From Paracoccus sp. MBLB3053 (lineage in GTDB: Bacteria > Pseudomonadota > Alphaproteobacteria > Rhodobacterales > Rhodobacteraceae): DNA of 64,000 nt. The stretch lies in contig NZ_JAVQLW010000001.1 of assembly GCF_031822435.1 (NCBI RefSeq), positions 1,931,501 to 1,995,500 of the forward strand. Direction: 5' to 3'. The position numbers and the translations under genes were made by a program. Positions 46,428 to 55,513 of the stretch are shown one piece after another (the stretch's first letter is position 1; each line of letters opens with the position of its first letter). The notes below the pieces were generated by a model. That model did not search any database. It was given only the letters and a program-made list of their open reading frames with translations, and had not been told where the DNA came from.

Positions 46428-47269
46428 GGGCGGGCCTCGAGATGGCGGGCGGCGCGGAATTGCAGCCAGTTCGACAGGATCAGAAGGATCAGGGCGAAGC
46501 CCAGAAGCACCAGCGCAATGGCCGCGGCGCCCTGATAGTCGTATTCCTCAAGCCGGATATAGGCCAACAAGGCGGCGATCTCTGTCTTGAAGGGCAGGTT
46601 CCCGGCGATGAAGACGACCGCTCCGAATTCGCCCAGCGAGCGGGCGAAAGCCACGGTGGAGCCGGCCAGCCAAGCCGGCAGGATCGCGGGCAGGACGACG
46701 CGGCGGAAGATCGCGAAGGGACGGGCGCCCAGGGTCATTGCAGCCTGTTCCAGTGTCGGGTCAAGGTCCTCGAGAACGGGCTGGATCGCGCGTACCACGA
46801 AAGGGGTCGAGGTGAAGGCCATGGCCAGCGTAACCCCGGCAAGGGTGTAGACAATCTCGACCCCGGTGCCCGAAAGCGGCGCCCCGAACCAGCCGTTTGC
46901 CGAATAGAGCGCGGTCAGCGAAATGCCCGCGACGGCCGTTGGCAGCGCAAAGGGCACATCCATCAACGCATCGAGGATGCGCTTTCCGGGAAAATCGTAG
47001 CGCGTCAGGACCCAGGCCATGAGCAGCCCGTAAAAGGCGTTGAACAGGGTCGCGAGCGCTGCGGCGGTGACAGTCACACGCAGCGCCGAGAGCGTGCGCG
47101 GCGAGGTGACGATGGACCAGAATTGCGAAGGCCCGATTTGCGCGCCCTTCAGGATCAGCGCGATGACCGGGATCAGGATGATCAGCGCAACGTAAAGCAG
47201 CGTCGTGCCGAGGCTCAGGCTGAACCCCGGCAGAACGCGTTTCGCACGGATCGGTGCGGCGGCCGTCAT
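46424..47269 (-). CDS. cysT: sulfate/thiosulfate ABC importer permease CysT
   Basis: A 281-residue permease with the CysT N-terminus (VLPGFSLSLGTTLLYVALIILIPV), LMDVPFALPTAVAGISLTALY and the EAA loop EQAAMTLGARPFAIFRRVVLPAI. It overlaps the binding-protein gene by 4 bases. Confidence 0.93.
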   Translation of the reverse strand: MTAAAPIRAKRVLPGFSLSLGTTLLYVALIILIPVIALILKGAQIGPSQFWSIVTSPRTLSALRVTVTAAALATLFNAFYGLLMAWVLTRYDFPGKRILDALMDVPFALPTAVAGISLTALYSANGWFGAPLSGTGVEIVYTLAGVTLAMAFTSTPFVVRAIQPVLEDLDPTLEQAAMTLGARPFAIFRRVVLPAILPAWLAGSTVAFARSLGEFGAVVFIAGNLPFKTEIAALLAYIRLEEYDYQGAAAIALVLLGFALILLILSNWLQFRAARHLEARP

Positions 47270-48264
47270 CGGTTGACAAAGACCTTGTCGAGAATGCCGC
47301 CTTCGGCCAGGTGCTCGGCCTGCACCTTGTCCCAGCCGCCAAAGACGTCATCGACCGTCAGCAGCTTCACCTCGGGGAAATCAGCCGCATGCTTGGCAGT
47401 GACGTCGGGGTCGGTCGTGCGGTAATTGTGCTCGGCCAGGGTTTCCTGAGCCTCGGGCGAGTAGAGCCAGTTCAGGTATTCGGTCGAAATTTCGAGCGAT
47501 CCGTTCTTCTCGGCATTCTCGGTCACTACGGCAACCGGGAAAGCGGCGAAGAGGCTGGTCGAGGGCGTCACCGCCTCGAAACCCTGATCGGCATATTGCT
47601 TGGCGATCCCGCGGGTTTCGGCCTCGAAGGTCACGAGAACGTCGCCCATGCTGCGCTCGGCGAATGTCTGGGTCGCGGCGCGGCCGCCGGTGTCGAAAAC
47701 CGGGACATTGGCAAAGATCTTTCCGACGAATTCCTGCGCCTTGTCGTGGTCGCCGCCGTTTTCCTGCAGGGCATAGGCATAGGCGGCCAGGTAGGTGTAG
47801 CGCGCATTGCCGCTGGTCTTGGGGTTCGGGAAGATCGGCTGGACGTCATCGCGTGCGAGATCCGACCAGTCCTTGATCCCCTTGGGATTGCCCTCGCGCA
47901 CCAGGAACGCCGGCATCGAGTAATAGGGTGAGGCGCCGTTTGGCAGCGCCTCGCGCCAATTCTCGGCGACCATGCCGTTCTTGGCCAGAACGTCGATATC
48001 GGTCTCCTGGTTGAAGGTCACGACATCGGCCGGCAAGCCTTCGAGGATGGCGCGTGCCTGCTTCGAGGAACCGCCATGGCTCTGGTCGATGCTGACCTCG
48101 CGACCGGTCTTGTCTTTCCAGTGGGTCTGGAATTCGGGGTTGAGCGCCTCGAAAAGTTCACGGGCGATATCGTAGCTGACGTTCAGGATCTTGTCCTGGG
48201 CCAGGGCCGGGGTGCTGCCCAGAAGCAGCGCAAGGGCGGCGAGGCGAAGTTTCGAGGTGATCAC
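47266..48264 (-). CDS. periplasmic sulfate-binding protein
   Basis: A 332-residue sulfate/thiosulfate-binding protein (Sbp/CysP family) with a Sec signal (LRLAALALLLGSTPALA). The family motif ILNVSYDIARELFEALNPEF is followed by SIDQSHGGSSKQARAI, whose Ser/Gly residues bind the oxyanion. NPKTSGNARYTYLAAYAYA is the second conserved block. Whether sulfate or thiosulfate is preferred cannot be told. Start and stop overlap both neighbours by 4 bases. Confidence 0.93.
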   Translation of the reverse strand: MITSKLRLAALALLLGSTPALAQDKILNVSYDIARELFEALNPEFQTHWKDKTGREVSIDQSHGGSSKQARAILEGLPADVVTFNQETDIDVLAKNGMVAENWREALPNGASPYYSMPAFLVREGNPKGIKDWSDLARDDVQPIFPNPKTSGNARYTYLAAYAYALQENGGDHDKAQEFVGKIFANVPVFDTGGRAATQTFAERSMGDVLVTFEAETRGIAKQYADQGFEAVTPSTSLFAAFPVAVVTENAEKNGSLEISTEYLNWLYSPEAQETLAEHNYRTTDPDVTAKHAADFPEVKLLTVDDVFGGWDKVQAEHLAEGGILDKVFVNR

Positions 48265-49361
48265 AGAGTTTTCTCCTTGCGGGGGAATTCGATCGTCTGG
48301 CCCTGGGGCTGTGTCGCGCGGGGGCCGGAAAACAGTGCGCCCGCTTCAGGGCGCAGGTTGATCCTCGTGCCTGCCGCCAGGCCGTTCGCCTCGGGCGCGC
48401 GTCGGGGCAGGTCGACCGGGATGGTTGATTTGCCGTCGGTCAGTTCAATGCGCAGAAGCGCGCCGTTGCTGGCGCATCGGATGATCTGCCAGCGTCCGTC
48501 GGGATCGGCAATGGGCGTCACGTCGGCAGGGCGCAGGAACAGGGTCGCGGGTCCATCCGGCAGTGCGCGGCGGGGCAGGCGGCTGGTGTCGAGCCCGGCC
48601 GCCTCGGCCCGGCCGGCAAGCAATGTCACGGGAAGCTCGATCGTCGCCCCCATGAAGCGGGCAACGAAGGGCGTGGCGGGATGGTCGTGGATCTGGTCGG
48701 CATTGCCGATCTGCTCGATCCTGCCATCACCCATGACGACGACCCGGTCGGCAAGTTCGAACGCCTCTTCCTGATCGTGGGTCACGAAAATGGTCGTAGA
48801 TCCGGTTTCCTCGTGAACGCGACGCAGCCAGGCGCGCAGATCGCGGCGAACGGCAGCGTCGAGCGCGCCGAAAGGCTCGTCGAGCAGCAGGACCGTGGGC
48901 TCGATCGCCAATGCGCGGCCAAGCGCCACGCGCTGCCGCTGGCCGCCCGACAGCTGCGTCGGATAGCGATCGCCCAGGTGCGCGATCTGAAGGAAGTGCA
49001 AAAGCTCATCCACCTTGGCCGCGATCACCGATTTGCCGGGGCGTTCGGCACGCGGGCGGACCGTCAAGCCGAAGGCAAGGTTGTCCCTGACGGTCATATG
49101 CGGGAAAAGCGCGTAATGCTGGAAAACGAAGCCGATACGGCGGTCCTGCGCGGCAAGACCCAGCCAATCCTTGCCATGGACGTTCAGGCCACCAGAATTC
49201 GGCCATTCAAGCCCTGCAATGATCTTCAGAAGCGTGGTCTTGCCCGAGCCCGAGGGGCCAAGCAGGGCGACCAGTTCCCCGCTTTCGATGGTCAGGTCGA
49301 TCCCGCGCAGCACGGATGTGCCGCCGAAGCTCTTGGTCATGTTCTCGATGACGATCGACAT
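48261..49361 (-). CDS. cysA: sulfate/thiosulfate ABC importer ATPase CysA
   Basis: A 366-residue ATPase with [13 protein letters not shown] (Walker A), [15 protein letters not shown] (signature), LLLDEPFGALD (Walker B) and VTHDQEEAFELADRV (switch). A C-terminal TOBE-like domain follows, with LFLRPADVTPI. It is the first gene of the operon, ahead of the binding protein and permeases, whereas the familiar enterobacterial order puts cysA last. All four genes overlap by 4 bases. Confidence 0.94.
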   Translation of the reverse strand: MSIVIENMTKSFGGTSVLRGIDLTIESGELVALLGPSGSGKTTLLKIIAGLEWPNSGGLNVHGKDWLGLAAQDRRIGFVFQHYALFPHMTVRDNLAFGLTVRPRAERPGKSVIAAKVDELLHFLQIAHLGDRYPTQLSGGQRQRVALGRALAIEPTVLLLDEPFGALDAAVRRDLRAWLRRVHEETGSTTIFVTHDQEEAFELADRVVVMGDGRIEQIGNADQIHDHPATPFVARFMGATIELPVTLLAGRAEAAGLDTSRLPRRALPDGPATLFLRPADVTPIADPDGRWQIIRCASNGALLRIELTDGKSTIPVDLPRRAPEANGLAAGTRINLRPEAGALFSGPRATQPQGQTIEFPRKEKTL

Positions 49362-49646
49362 TCGTGCCTCCGGGGTTTGCGGCAGAGGTAGCTGCGTCTC
49401 GATTTGCCTTCAAGCCGGCGCATCACGGCGGTTCGTCCCAGGCGGCGAAGGATGTTCCGGTGTCTTGGTCCCTGTGGATTCCCGTTCCTTGCCAGCAGGA
49501 AATCGGCGGAATTTCTTCAGGAAGGTTGGCCTTACGGCCTGCCATTGTCCTTATTTTTCAACATTGGCTCTCCCATCACCGCGGTCAGGGCTTCTGCAGT
49601 GTCACGCGCTCTGCTAAGCCCCGGGGGACAAGGATGAGGTAATCGA

Positions 49647-50144
49647 ATGGCACGACTGGCGGAACCGCAGACGACCCTGAGCCTGGCGCAGGAAAGCCCG
49701 TTGGGCGATGATCTGGAGCTGCTGTTCCAGCGCCATACCGAGGACATGCATGCCGATACCCCGCCGGAATCCATCCACATGATGCCGCGCAAGGAACTCG
49801 AGCATCCCGAGATCGCGTTTTTCGTGCTGCGTGATGCCGGGCGGCCCATCGGAATGGGTGCGATCAAGCGCATTGCCCCGGATCACGGCGAGGTCAAATC
49901 CATGCATGTTCTCATCGAGGAGCGGGGCAGGGGGCTATCGCGTTTCGTGGTAAACGGCATGATCGATCATGCGCGGGCCTGGGGGCTGTCGCGGCTGAGC
50001 CTTGAAACCGGATCGCAGCCGATGTTCCTGCCTGCAAGAATGCTCTATGAGCGGGTCGGCTTCGAGCAATGCGGTCCTTTCGGGAATTATCGGCTGGATC
50101 CGAACAGCGTCTACATGACGCTTGAACTCGAGAAAGCCGAATGA
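49647..50144 (+). CDS. GNAT-family N-acetyltransferase
   Basis: A 165-residue acetyltransferase. The acetyl-CoA site is in VKSMHVLIEERGRGLSRFVVNGMIDHA, followed by GLSRLSLETGSQPMFLPARMLYERVGFEQCGPF, the typical C-terminal GNAT beta4-beta5-helix pattern. The acceptor is unknown. AAGGATGAGG 10-20 bases upstream supports the start. It ends 47 bases before tRNA-Arg. Confidence 0.85.
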   Translation: MARLAEPQTTLSLAQESPLGDDLELLFQRHTEDMHADTPPESIHMMPRKELEHPEIAFFVLRDAGRPIGMGAIKRIAPDHGEVKSMHVLIEERGRGLSRFVVNGMIDHARAWGLSRLSLETGSQPMFLPARMLYERVGFEQCGPFGNYRLDPNSVYMTLELEKAE

Positions 50145-50191
50145 GCGGTTGATAAAGACGAAAAGCTTTGCCATGACTGCGCCAAAAGCAC

Positions 50192-50268
50192 GGTCCCGTA
50201 GCTCAACTGGATAGAGCAGCCGACTTCTAATCGGCAGGTTGAGGGTTCAAGTCCTTCCGGGATCGCCA
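50192..50268 (+). tRNA. tRNA-Arg (anticodon TCT)
   Basis: A full 77-nt cloverleaf: acceptor GGTCCCG / CGGGATC (one G-U), D arm with GCTCAACTGGATAGAGC, anticodon stem GCCGA / TCGGC with loop CTTCTAA (anticodon TCT, reading AGA/AGG), T arm GGGTTCAAGTCC, and encoded CCA. It flanks the transposon remnant. Confidence 0.95.
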
Positions 50269-50423
50269 CTTTTCGGCAATGACACCTGCCAATGAACCAT
50301 AAGCTTGCACGTTTGGGCGATTTGCATGCACACCCCCTGTCAAGAGGCTTGGGGCGCCGTGTCGAAGGTTTCTTCTAGCACACTGGGATAGAACGGTATT
50401 TCAGCGTAACCCGTGGCTAGCGG

Positions 50424-51485
50424 TCACTTTCCTCCCTGAGATTTCAGGAGTGCAGCAACCGGCTCAACAGCCTTGCGAAGATAGACCGGTCCGACATCCA
50501 AGCCGTTGGGTCGGAACGGCTGGACCCGCTCGCTCTGCAGAACGGCCCGAATCGTGTTCAAATGCGCGCCGGTTTCGGCCGACAGCATCGATGGTGTCGT
50601 GTAGTTGGCCTCAAACGCAGCGATGTCGTCGCGGCTCATGCGCCATTCCCGACGCCTGGTCGTAGGATTCAAAACCAACATCGCAGGCGTGTGACCACCT
50701 TCGATCAGAGGCAAGAATTGACCTTTCCCACGAATACCCGCCGACCGAGCGAAGGCCGCTGCTGTCACCTCTCCCTGGTTGTTCGATGGCTTGCGCTTCG
50801 GCGCGACCTTCGTCTTTAACGCAGCAACCTCACTGATTTTCACCACAAGCCCGTGGTAGCCGAACACGTCCGAACGCTTCCCGAGGCGCAGAGAACTAGC
50901 CCTGATAGCCGCAATGATCTCTCCAACAGGAAGGCCAAGTCGCTTGTGAACGAGTTGGATCCTCTCCCACCCTGGCTCCTCTGGGGCAACCGGCTGCGCA
51001 TAGGCCTCCAGCTCCTCAAGAAGAGCTTGGCCATCCGCAATCCGCCAAGGCGATTTGATCGTTGCAACTTTGGTCCTCGGGACGAGGACACCGTCTGCCT
51101 TCAACCCGTTCAATTCGGCCAGGGTTGCGCCGATTGCCCGTCGCAGCGCAATGGGACCAACCAGTGCCGGGACTTCATCGAGGACGTGCTGCCAAGCTTT
51201 CGCATCAAAGGTCTTGCGGGCATCGGCACGCGCGTCACTGGATGCGAACGCGCCTGCTTCCGTCAAGAAATCATCCAGAACAGCCGGGCCGACGCCGGTT
51301 TCCTTGGATGCGGACGTGAGGGAGTGGAGGCGCCGCTCCGTCACGGCCTGCCCGAGAAGGTCATCCCCTGGCGCCAACGGCCAGATTTCCAGGAAATAGT
51401 TTCGAAGGATCCCGCGAAACCCCGCAAAGGCATCGTCATCAAGATAGATGCCCTTGAGATGTTTGAAGAGCGGACCCAATTCGCC
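50424..51485 (-). pseudogene. tniQ/tnsD-type target-selection gene, 5'-truncated and inverted
   Basis: The minus-strand frame encodes the C-terminal part of a TniQ-family protein: GPLFKHLKGIYLDDDAF, then LEIWPLAPGDDLLGQAVTERRLHSLTSASKETGVG, the conserved GPGD ... RRLHS region that follows the zinc-finger N-terminal domain in TniQ. The N-terminal domain is absent. The frame's nominal ATG at 51527 lies in sequence antisense to the adjacent tnsA-like tail, so it is an artefact of a fusion. Orientation is opposite to the transposase, showing an inversion or rearrangement. Confidence 0.65.
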
Positions 51486-51506
51486 CTGCAAAAGCCTCGG
51501 ACGCGG

Positions 51507-51839
51507 CGCGAGATCGAAGCGATCCAAGCGGCGACACCCTCGAGCGCTGCAGACAGCATGATCATCGTCGATGCTGGCCGCTACTCACGGCAGCGACGGG
51601 AGAACCTGTTCCGGCTGCATGAGGCCATCCAGACACCCGATCCTGAAATCGACGACATCGTGCTCTGGACCGCCCGCAATCATCGCGCGCTCTGGCTGAT
51701 GCGTGATCTTTTCCCGCTGCTCGATTTGCCGCAGAAGACGGTCTTCAAATCTTGCCATCGCCTGATCGCACGCGGCGCCTTGACCGCAAACCTTGACCAT
51801 GTGGTCGCGGAATGGTCGCGCATCGAGGTTGCGTCATGA
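51507..51839 (+). pseudogene. 3' end of a tnsA-like gene
   Basis: The last ~110 codons of a plus-strand gene (RREIEAIQAATPSS ... DHVVAEWSRIEVAS) read as real coding sequence. The region LLDLPQKTVFKSCHRLIARGALTANLD looks like the winged-helix C-terminal domain of TnsA. The nuclease domain is missing; the sequence upstream belongs to the inverted tniQ fragment. The stop overlaps the transposase ATG (ATGA), as is usual for tnsA-tnsB. The assignment to TnsA rests mainly on position and fold pattern. Confidence 0.5.
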
Positions 51840-53934
51840 CGATCGCGCCTCGCTACAACTTCGAAGACGGAACCGAAATCGTGGTCCAGGGGCGCGACCT
51901 CCTGCTCCGCAAGGTCGGTTCGCAAGGCTATGAGCTGACGGACCCGATGGGCGGCCAGATGAGTATCCTCGGGTTCTCGTCCTTCGTCGAATTGATGAAA
52001 TCCGGCGTCGTGACTTTCGCCCCTTCGCAGCTGTTGCCGGAGGGAAGTGCCAAGCTCAGGCTGGGTGGTCTGAGCGTCGCGGCCCAACTCTCTGATGAGC
52101 AACAGACTTATGGCCGCTTCCACTTCGCGATATGCAGGGCGATCGACGAGCTCCATCGGCACCGGACCATTGTCGAGGGCAGTGAGGACTTCCGGATTTC
52201 GATCGGCAGCTTGAACGACCCCGCGAACAGGAAGTTCTTGCGTCCGCTCGTCGAAGCCTTTTTCGGCGAGCGCGTGCATCTGGGTGCAGCCACCTTGAAG
52301 GGCGGCCGGCAGAAGAGCTGGTTTCTCTACAAAGGGCGAACGCTGAAGAAATTCTACGGGATCTATCAGGGTCTCCAGGACGGTGACGATGTCATCGCTG
52401 GGCTGGCGACACTTGACCACCTCAAAGGCAACGAGACACCGCGTCTGCCCCTCCGTCTGAAAGAACTCATGACAGAGGCGTGGGAGGAGATCGGCCTGGA
52501 TCTCAAGGGACCGTCCGTGGCGAACGTGCATGGCTACCTCACAGCGCTGATCAACAGGGAAAACCGGCAGCGGGCGCTCAACGACCTCCCCGCGCTCCCG
52601 GTCCCATCCCATCAATCCGTTCTTCGTCACCGCAAGGAGCTGCTCACGCCGACCGAATACATGGTCGCGACGAAGGGCGAGCGCCACGCGCGCAACAAGC
52701 GGGGCCGCAGCACTTCTGACGTGCGGGCGCTCATGATCGGCGAATTCTGCGAGATGGACGAATGTCGGGCATCCCTGATTACCTCGGCCAAGGCCAAAGG
52801 CTATTGGCATACGCTGTCTGAAGATATGAAGAAGGCTATGGAATGGGCGGATGAGGAGATCCGCAGCCGCCTCAGCATCCTTGTCATGATCGATGTCGCA
52901 ACACGCATGCCGCTGGCCTGGGTTGTCAGCGACCAGCCAAAAGCGGAAGCCACGATGCAGCTGCTGCGGATGGCAACGCGCGACAAGACCCGCGAGAGGC
53001 GCATCTACGGTTGCGAGGGCGAGGCTATGCCGGCCATGGGGCTCGGCATGGTGCGCAACGACAACGGTACCGGCCTGCGGGACGCCGAGGTCAAGTCCGC
53101 GCTCATGGGGATCGCATCGGCGAATACCGATGTGCGGACCCACGCCTCCGCCGACAAGCCGTATGTCGAGCGGATGTCGGTATGAGCGGGCGCCGCCCAG
53201 CAGAGGTCTATCAAGAACTGAATGAGACCAGGGAGACATTTCGTCTTTTGGATGAAGATCTCCGTCGCGTCCACTTGGGCTGGCCATTCAAGTTGCAGCC
53301 CAACGATGAGCGTGTGCGTGTGCTTGAAGGCCTCTTCTATTCGTCAGACGAGTTCCAGACCGCCCGCGAACACCACCAGGGCAAGGTCACCGTTTATATC
53401 GATCCGGACGATCTGAGCTTTGCAACCGCAGTGATTCCGCGTGATCCGGACCCGTACAGACTGGCACTCCGGACGACCGTCTTCGCAGGTCTGACCGTGT
53501 CCGAATTCCTGGAGTTGATGACGCAGTACTCGCGCGAAAACCCCGAGTTGACAACGCTTTATGAAGATCGGATCGCAAAGGTTCGCCTCGAGAGACATGA
53601 ACAGCTCAAGAAGATCGGCGTCGAGCGACGGCTGCCCAGGAGCTATGTCAACGTGGGTGAAGCCCGCAAGAAGGCCAAGAGCCTGTTTGCCTCATGTCGG
53701 CTGGTCACCACGCACGTGCCGATCGACACGGTCGCCCCAGGTACTCTGGCCACCGCGATCTCGGGCCCGGGGATCCTGCCACTCGGCGGAGCAAGCCTCA
53801 TCGATCACGCGCCTGCGGAGACGACCTCTACGCCAGCAATACCAGCCAGGAAATCGAAGCCCAAGGCGGAGAACCCGCCTTCGAAAACCCCTGTCAGGCT
53901 TGGCCGCCCCGCCCAGAAGGGCGAGCTCTTGTAA
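51836..53934 (+). pseudogene. TnsB/Mu-type DDE transposase with internal deletion and frameshift
   Basis: Part 1 (51836-53185) carries the N-terminal DNA-binding regions and the rve catalytic core: Asp in CEMDECRA, LVMIDVATRMPLAWVVSD, Asp in VRNDNGTG and Glu in KPYVERM, so all three DDE residues are present. It then stops after 3 more codons. Part 2 (53182-53934, another frame) resumes with GRRPAEVYQELNETR and the Mu-transposase C-terminal pattern (RVLEGLFYSSDEFQ ... VYIDPDDLSFA). Roughly 50-60 codons between the Glu and GRRPAE are missing, judged from the family layout. The gene is inactive as read. Confidence 0.75.
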
Positions 53935-53975
53935 CTACCGCCCTCTCAACGACGTCCAGCAATTCAAGGATACCC

Positions 53976-54158
53976 ATGGGTTTCATCGACCAGAACCGCG
54001 TCAACGCATCGGTTGCCCTGCAGCGCGGCCATTGCACTTTCCCGCGCGCGGCAAAGCTCCCCCCTGAACACTCGTCAAGGACTTCACCTAGGCGGGATAG
54101 GCCCACTGATTTCCAATATAAAAATTGTGGCTTTGAGCCTCTAGGGAAGCGCCCCTAA
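53976..54158 (+). pseudogene. possible 5' stub of tnsC/tniB
   Basis: After AAGGAT, an ATG opens 60 codons (MGFIDQNRVNASVALQRGH ...). The CTFPRAAKL stretch resembles the region just before the Walker A motif in TniB/TnsC ATPases. Homology-like content ends after about 35 codons and no P-loop follows. Position directly after the transposase fits tnsC. This is weak evidence. Confidence 0.35.
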
Positions 54159-54258
54159 GGGGTCATCCAGGATCTACAAAAAAAAATTGCAAACGTAGGT
54201 GGTAAGCGTAGGTGGTAGCCACCGCTTAAGTTACTGATCTACAATAATTATGTGGTGA
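54159..54258. repeat. A-rich repeat block between the transposon remnant and tRNA-Thr
   Basis: A low-GC block outside any gene. It contains CGTAGGTGGTA twice in tandem (54194-54204, 54207-54217), GATCTACAA twice (54171-54179, 54236-54244), an inverted GGTGG/CCACC pair (54211-54223) and an A9 run. Lying next to the 3' end of a tRNA gene, it could be an old recombinase arm-site region, but no integrase is present. Confidence 0.5.
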
Positions 54259-54334
54259 TGGTGCCGGTTGCAGGAATCGAACCCGCGACCTTCTGATTAC
54301 AAATCAGCTGCTCTACCAGCTGAGCTAAACCGGC
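54259..54334 (-). tRNA. tRNA-Thr (anticodon TGT)
   Basis: A 76-nt cloverleaf on the minus strand: acceptor GCCGGTT / AACCGGC, D arm AGCTCAGCTGGTAGAGC, anticodon loop TTTGTAA (TGT, reading ACA), T arm GCGGGTTCGATTCCTGC, encoded CCA. The anticodon-stem base pair 27-43 is G-A, a mild irregularity. Confidence 0.93.
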
Positions 54335-54467
54335 CCGCCCTCCCGATAACGTCAGAACGCAGCATGTGCAAGTGCCGCTTGCAACCCTCACCCGATCGCG
54401 ATTGATTGTGCCGCTATCGCATTTCCGGCTCGTCACGGGGCTTCGCGCCTGCAGCGTGGATCGGGGC

Positions 54468-54496
54468 TTGCAATCGCGCAGAAAAGCGACTAATTG
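54468..54496 (+). promoter_or_regulatory. probable promoter of rpsB-tsf
   Basis: TTGCAA (54468-54473) and TAATTG (54491-54496) are separated by 17 bases, about 115 bases before the rpsB start, leaving room for a structured leader. Confidence 0.5.
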
Positions 54497-54553
54497 GCGC
54501 GCACTTCACAGGTGGGGTCGGGCCGACGAGGGGAGAAATCCTTCGCAGGTCCA

Positions 54554-54600
54554 CCGGTTGGGACATCCGTCCCTGAATACCCCGCTTAGGCTCAAACCGG
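54554..54600 (+). promoter_or_regulatory. structured leader immediately upstream of rpsB
   Basis: CCGGTT (54554-54559) pairs with AACCGG (54595-54600), enclosing a GGGAC/GTCCC hairpin (54560-54573). The outer stem abuts the ribosome site AAAGGA (54601-54606). Such a fold could present an S2-binding site for autoregulation; the structure is visible, the function is inference. Confidence 0.45.
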
Positions 54601-54613
54601 AAAGGACCTTGAT

Positions 54614-55396
54614 ATGGCGCTTCCTGAATTCTCCATGCGTCAGCTGCTTGAAGCTGGCGTTCACTACGGCCACCAGACCCAGCGCTGGAACCCCCGTATG
54701 GCCGAGTTCATCTATGGTGAACGTAACGGCATTCACATTTTCGACCTGACCCAGACCGTCCCGATGCTGGACGCGGCGCTGCAGGTCATCCGTGACACCG
54801 TCGCCAAGGGCGGCCGCGTTCTCTTCGTCGGCACCAAGCGCCAGGCCCAGAAGGCCGTCGCCGAAGCCGCCGAGAAATCGGCTCAGTACTACATGAACCA
54901 CCGCTGGCTCGGCGGCACGCTGACCAACTGGAAAACCGTTTCCCAGTCGATCCAGCGTCTGAAGGCCATCGATGAGACCATGGCCTCGGGTGCAGAGGGT
55001 CTGACCAAGAAAGAGCGTCTCCACATGGAACGCGAGCAGGCCAAGCTGCAGGCTTCGCTCGGCGGTATCCGTGAAATGGGTGGTCTGCCGGACCTGCTCT
55101 TCGTGATCGACGTCAACAAGGAAGACCTGGCAATCGCGGAAGCGAAGAAGCTGGGCATTCCGGTCGTTGCCATCGTCGACACCAACTGCTCGCCCAAGGG
55201 CGTTGACTATGTCATCCCGGGCAACGACGACGCATCGCGCGCCATCGCGCTCTATTGCGACCTGGCCTCGCGCGCTGCTCTGGACGGCATGACCGCCCAG
55301 ATGGGCGCCGCCGGTGTCGACCTTGGTGCGCTTGAAGCGAGCATCGAGGAAGAGCTGGAAGGCGAAGCTTCGCAAGAAGCGACCGCCGAAGCCTGA
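54614..55396 (+). CDS. rpsB: 30S ribosomal protein S2
   Basis: Component of the small ribosomal subunit. The 260-residue protein has the S2 signatures at the N-terminus ([20 protein letters not shown]) and [36 protein letters not shown] in the middle. The C-terminal acidic extension ([16 protein letters not shown]) is common in Rhodobacteraceae. It starts after AAAGGA with 7-base spacing and is followed by tsf, the conserved pair. Confidence 0.98.
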   Translation: MALPEFSMRQLLEAGVHYGHQTQRWNPRMAEFIYGERNGIHIFDLTQTVPMLDAALQVIRDTVAKGGRVLFVGTKRQAQKAVAEAAEKSAQYYMNHRWLGGTLTNWKTVSQSIQRLKAIDETMASGAEGLTKKERLHMEREQAKLQASLGGIREMGGLPDLLFVIDVNKEDLAIAEAKKLGIPVVAIVDTNCSPKGVDYVIPGNDDASRAIALYCDLASRAALDGMTAQMGAAGVDLGALEASIEEELEGEASQEATAEA

Positions 55397-55463
55397 TCGG
55401 GACATGGCCCGGCCGATGGGTCGGGCCGTTGGCCCGCCCCTGCGAGGCTTCACGGAACATTCA

Positions 55464-55488
55464 TCAGGCGGGGATAAGCCCCGCCTGA
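55464..55488 (+). promoter_or_regulatory. hairpin in the rpsB-tsf gap
   Basis: TCAGGCGGGG pairs perfectly with CCCCGCCTGA over a 5-nt loop. No T-run follows (CGCATTGAG), so it is more likely an attenuating or mRNA-processing/stability stem than a full terminator. It ends 25 bases before the tsf start. Confidence 0.55.
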
Positions 55489-55513
55489 CGCATTGAGAAC
55501 AAGGAGACATCGG

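Noticed and set aside
50853..51506. Upstream two-thirds of a plus-strand frame leading into the tnsA-like tail.
   Set aside because: Composition (Cys/Arg/Pro-rich) and lack of motifs show it is antisense to the tniQ fragment; only the last ~110 codons look genuine.
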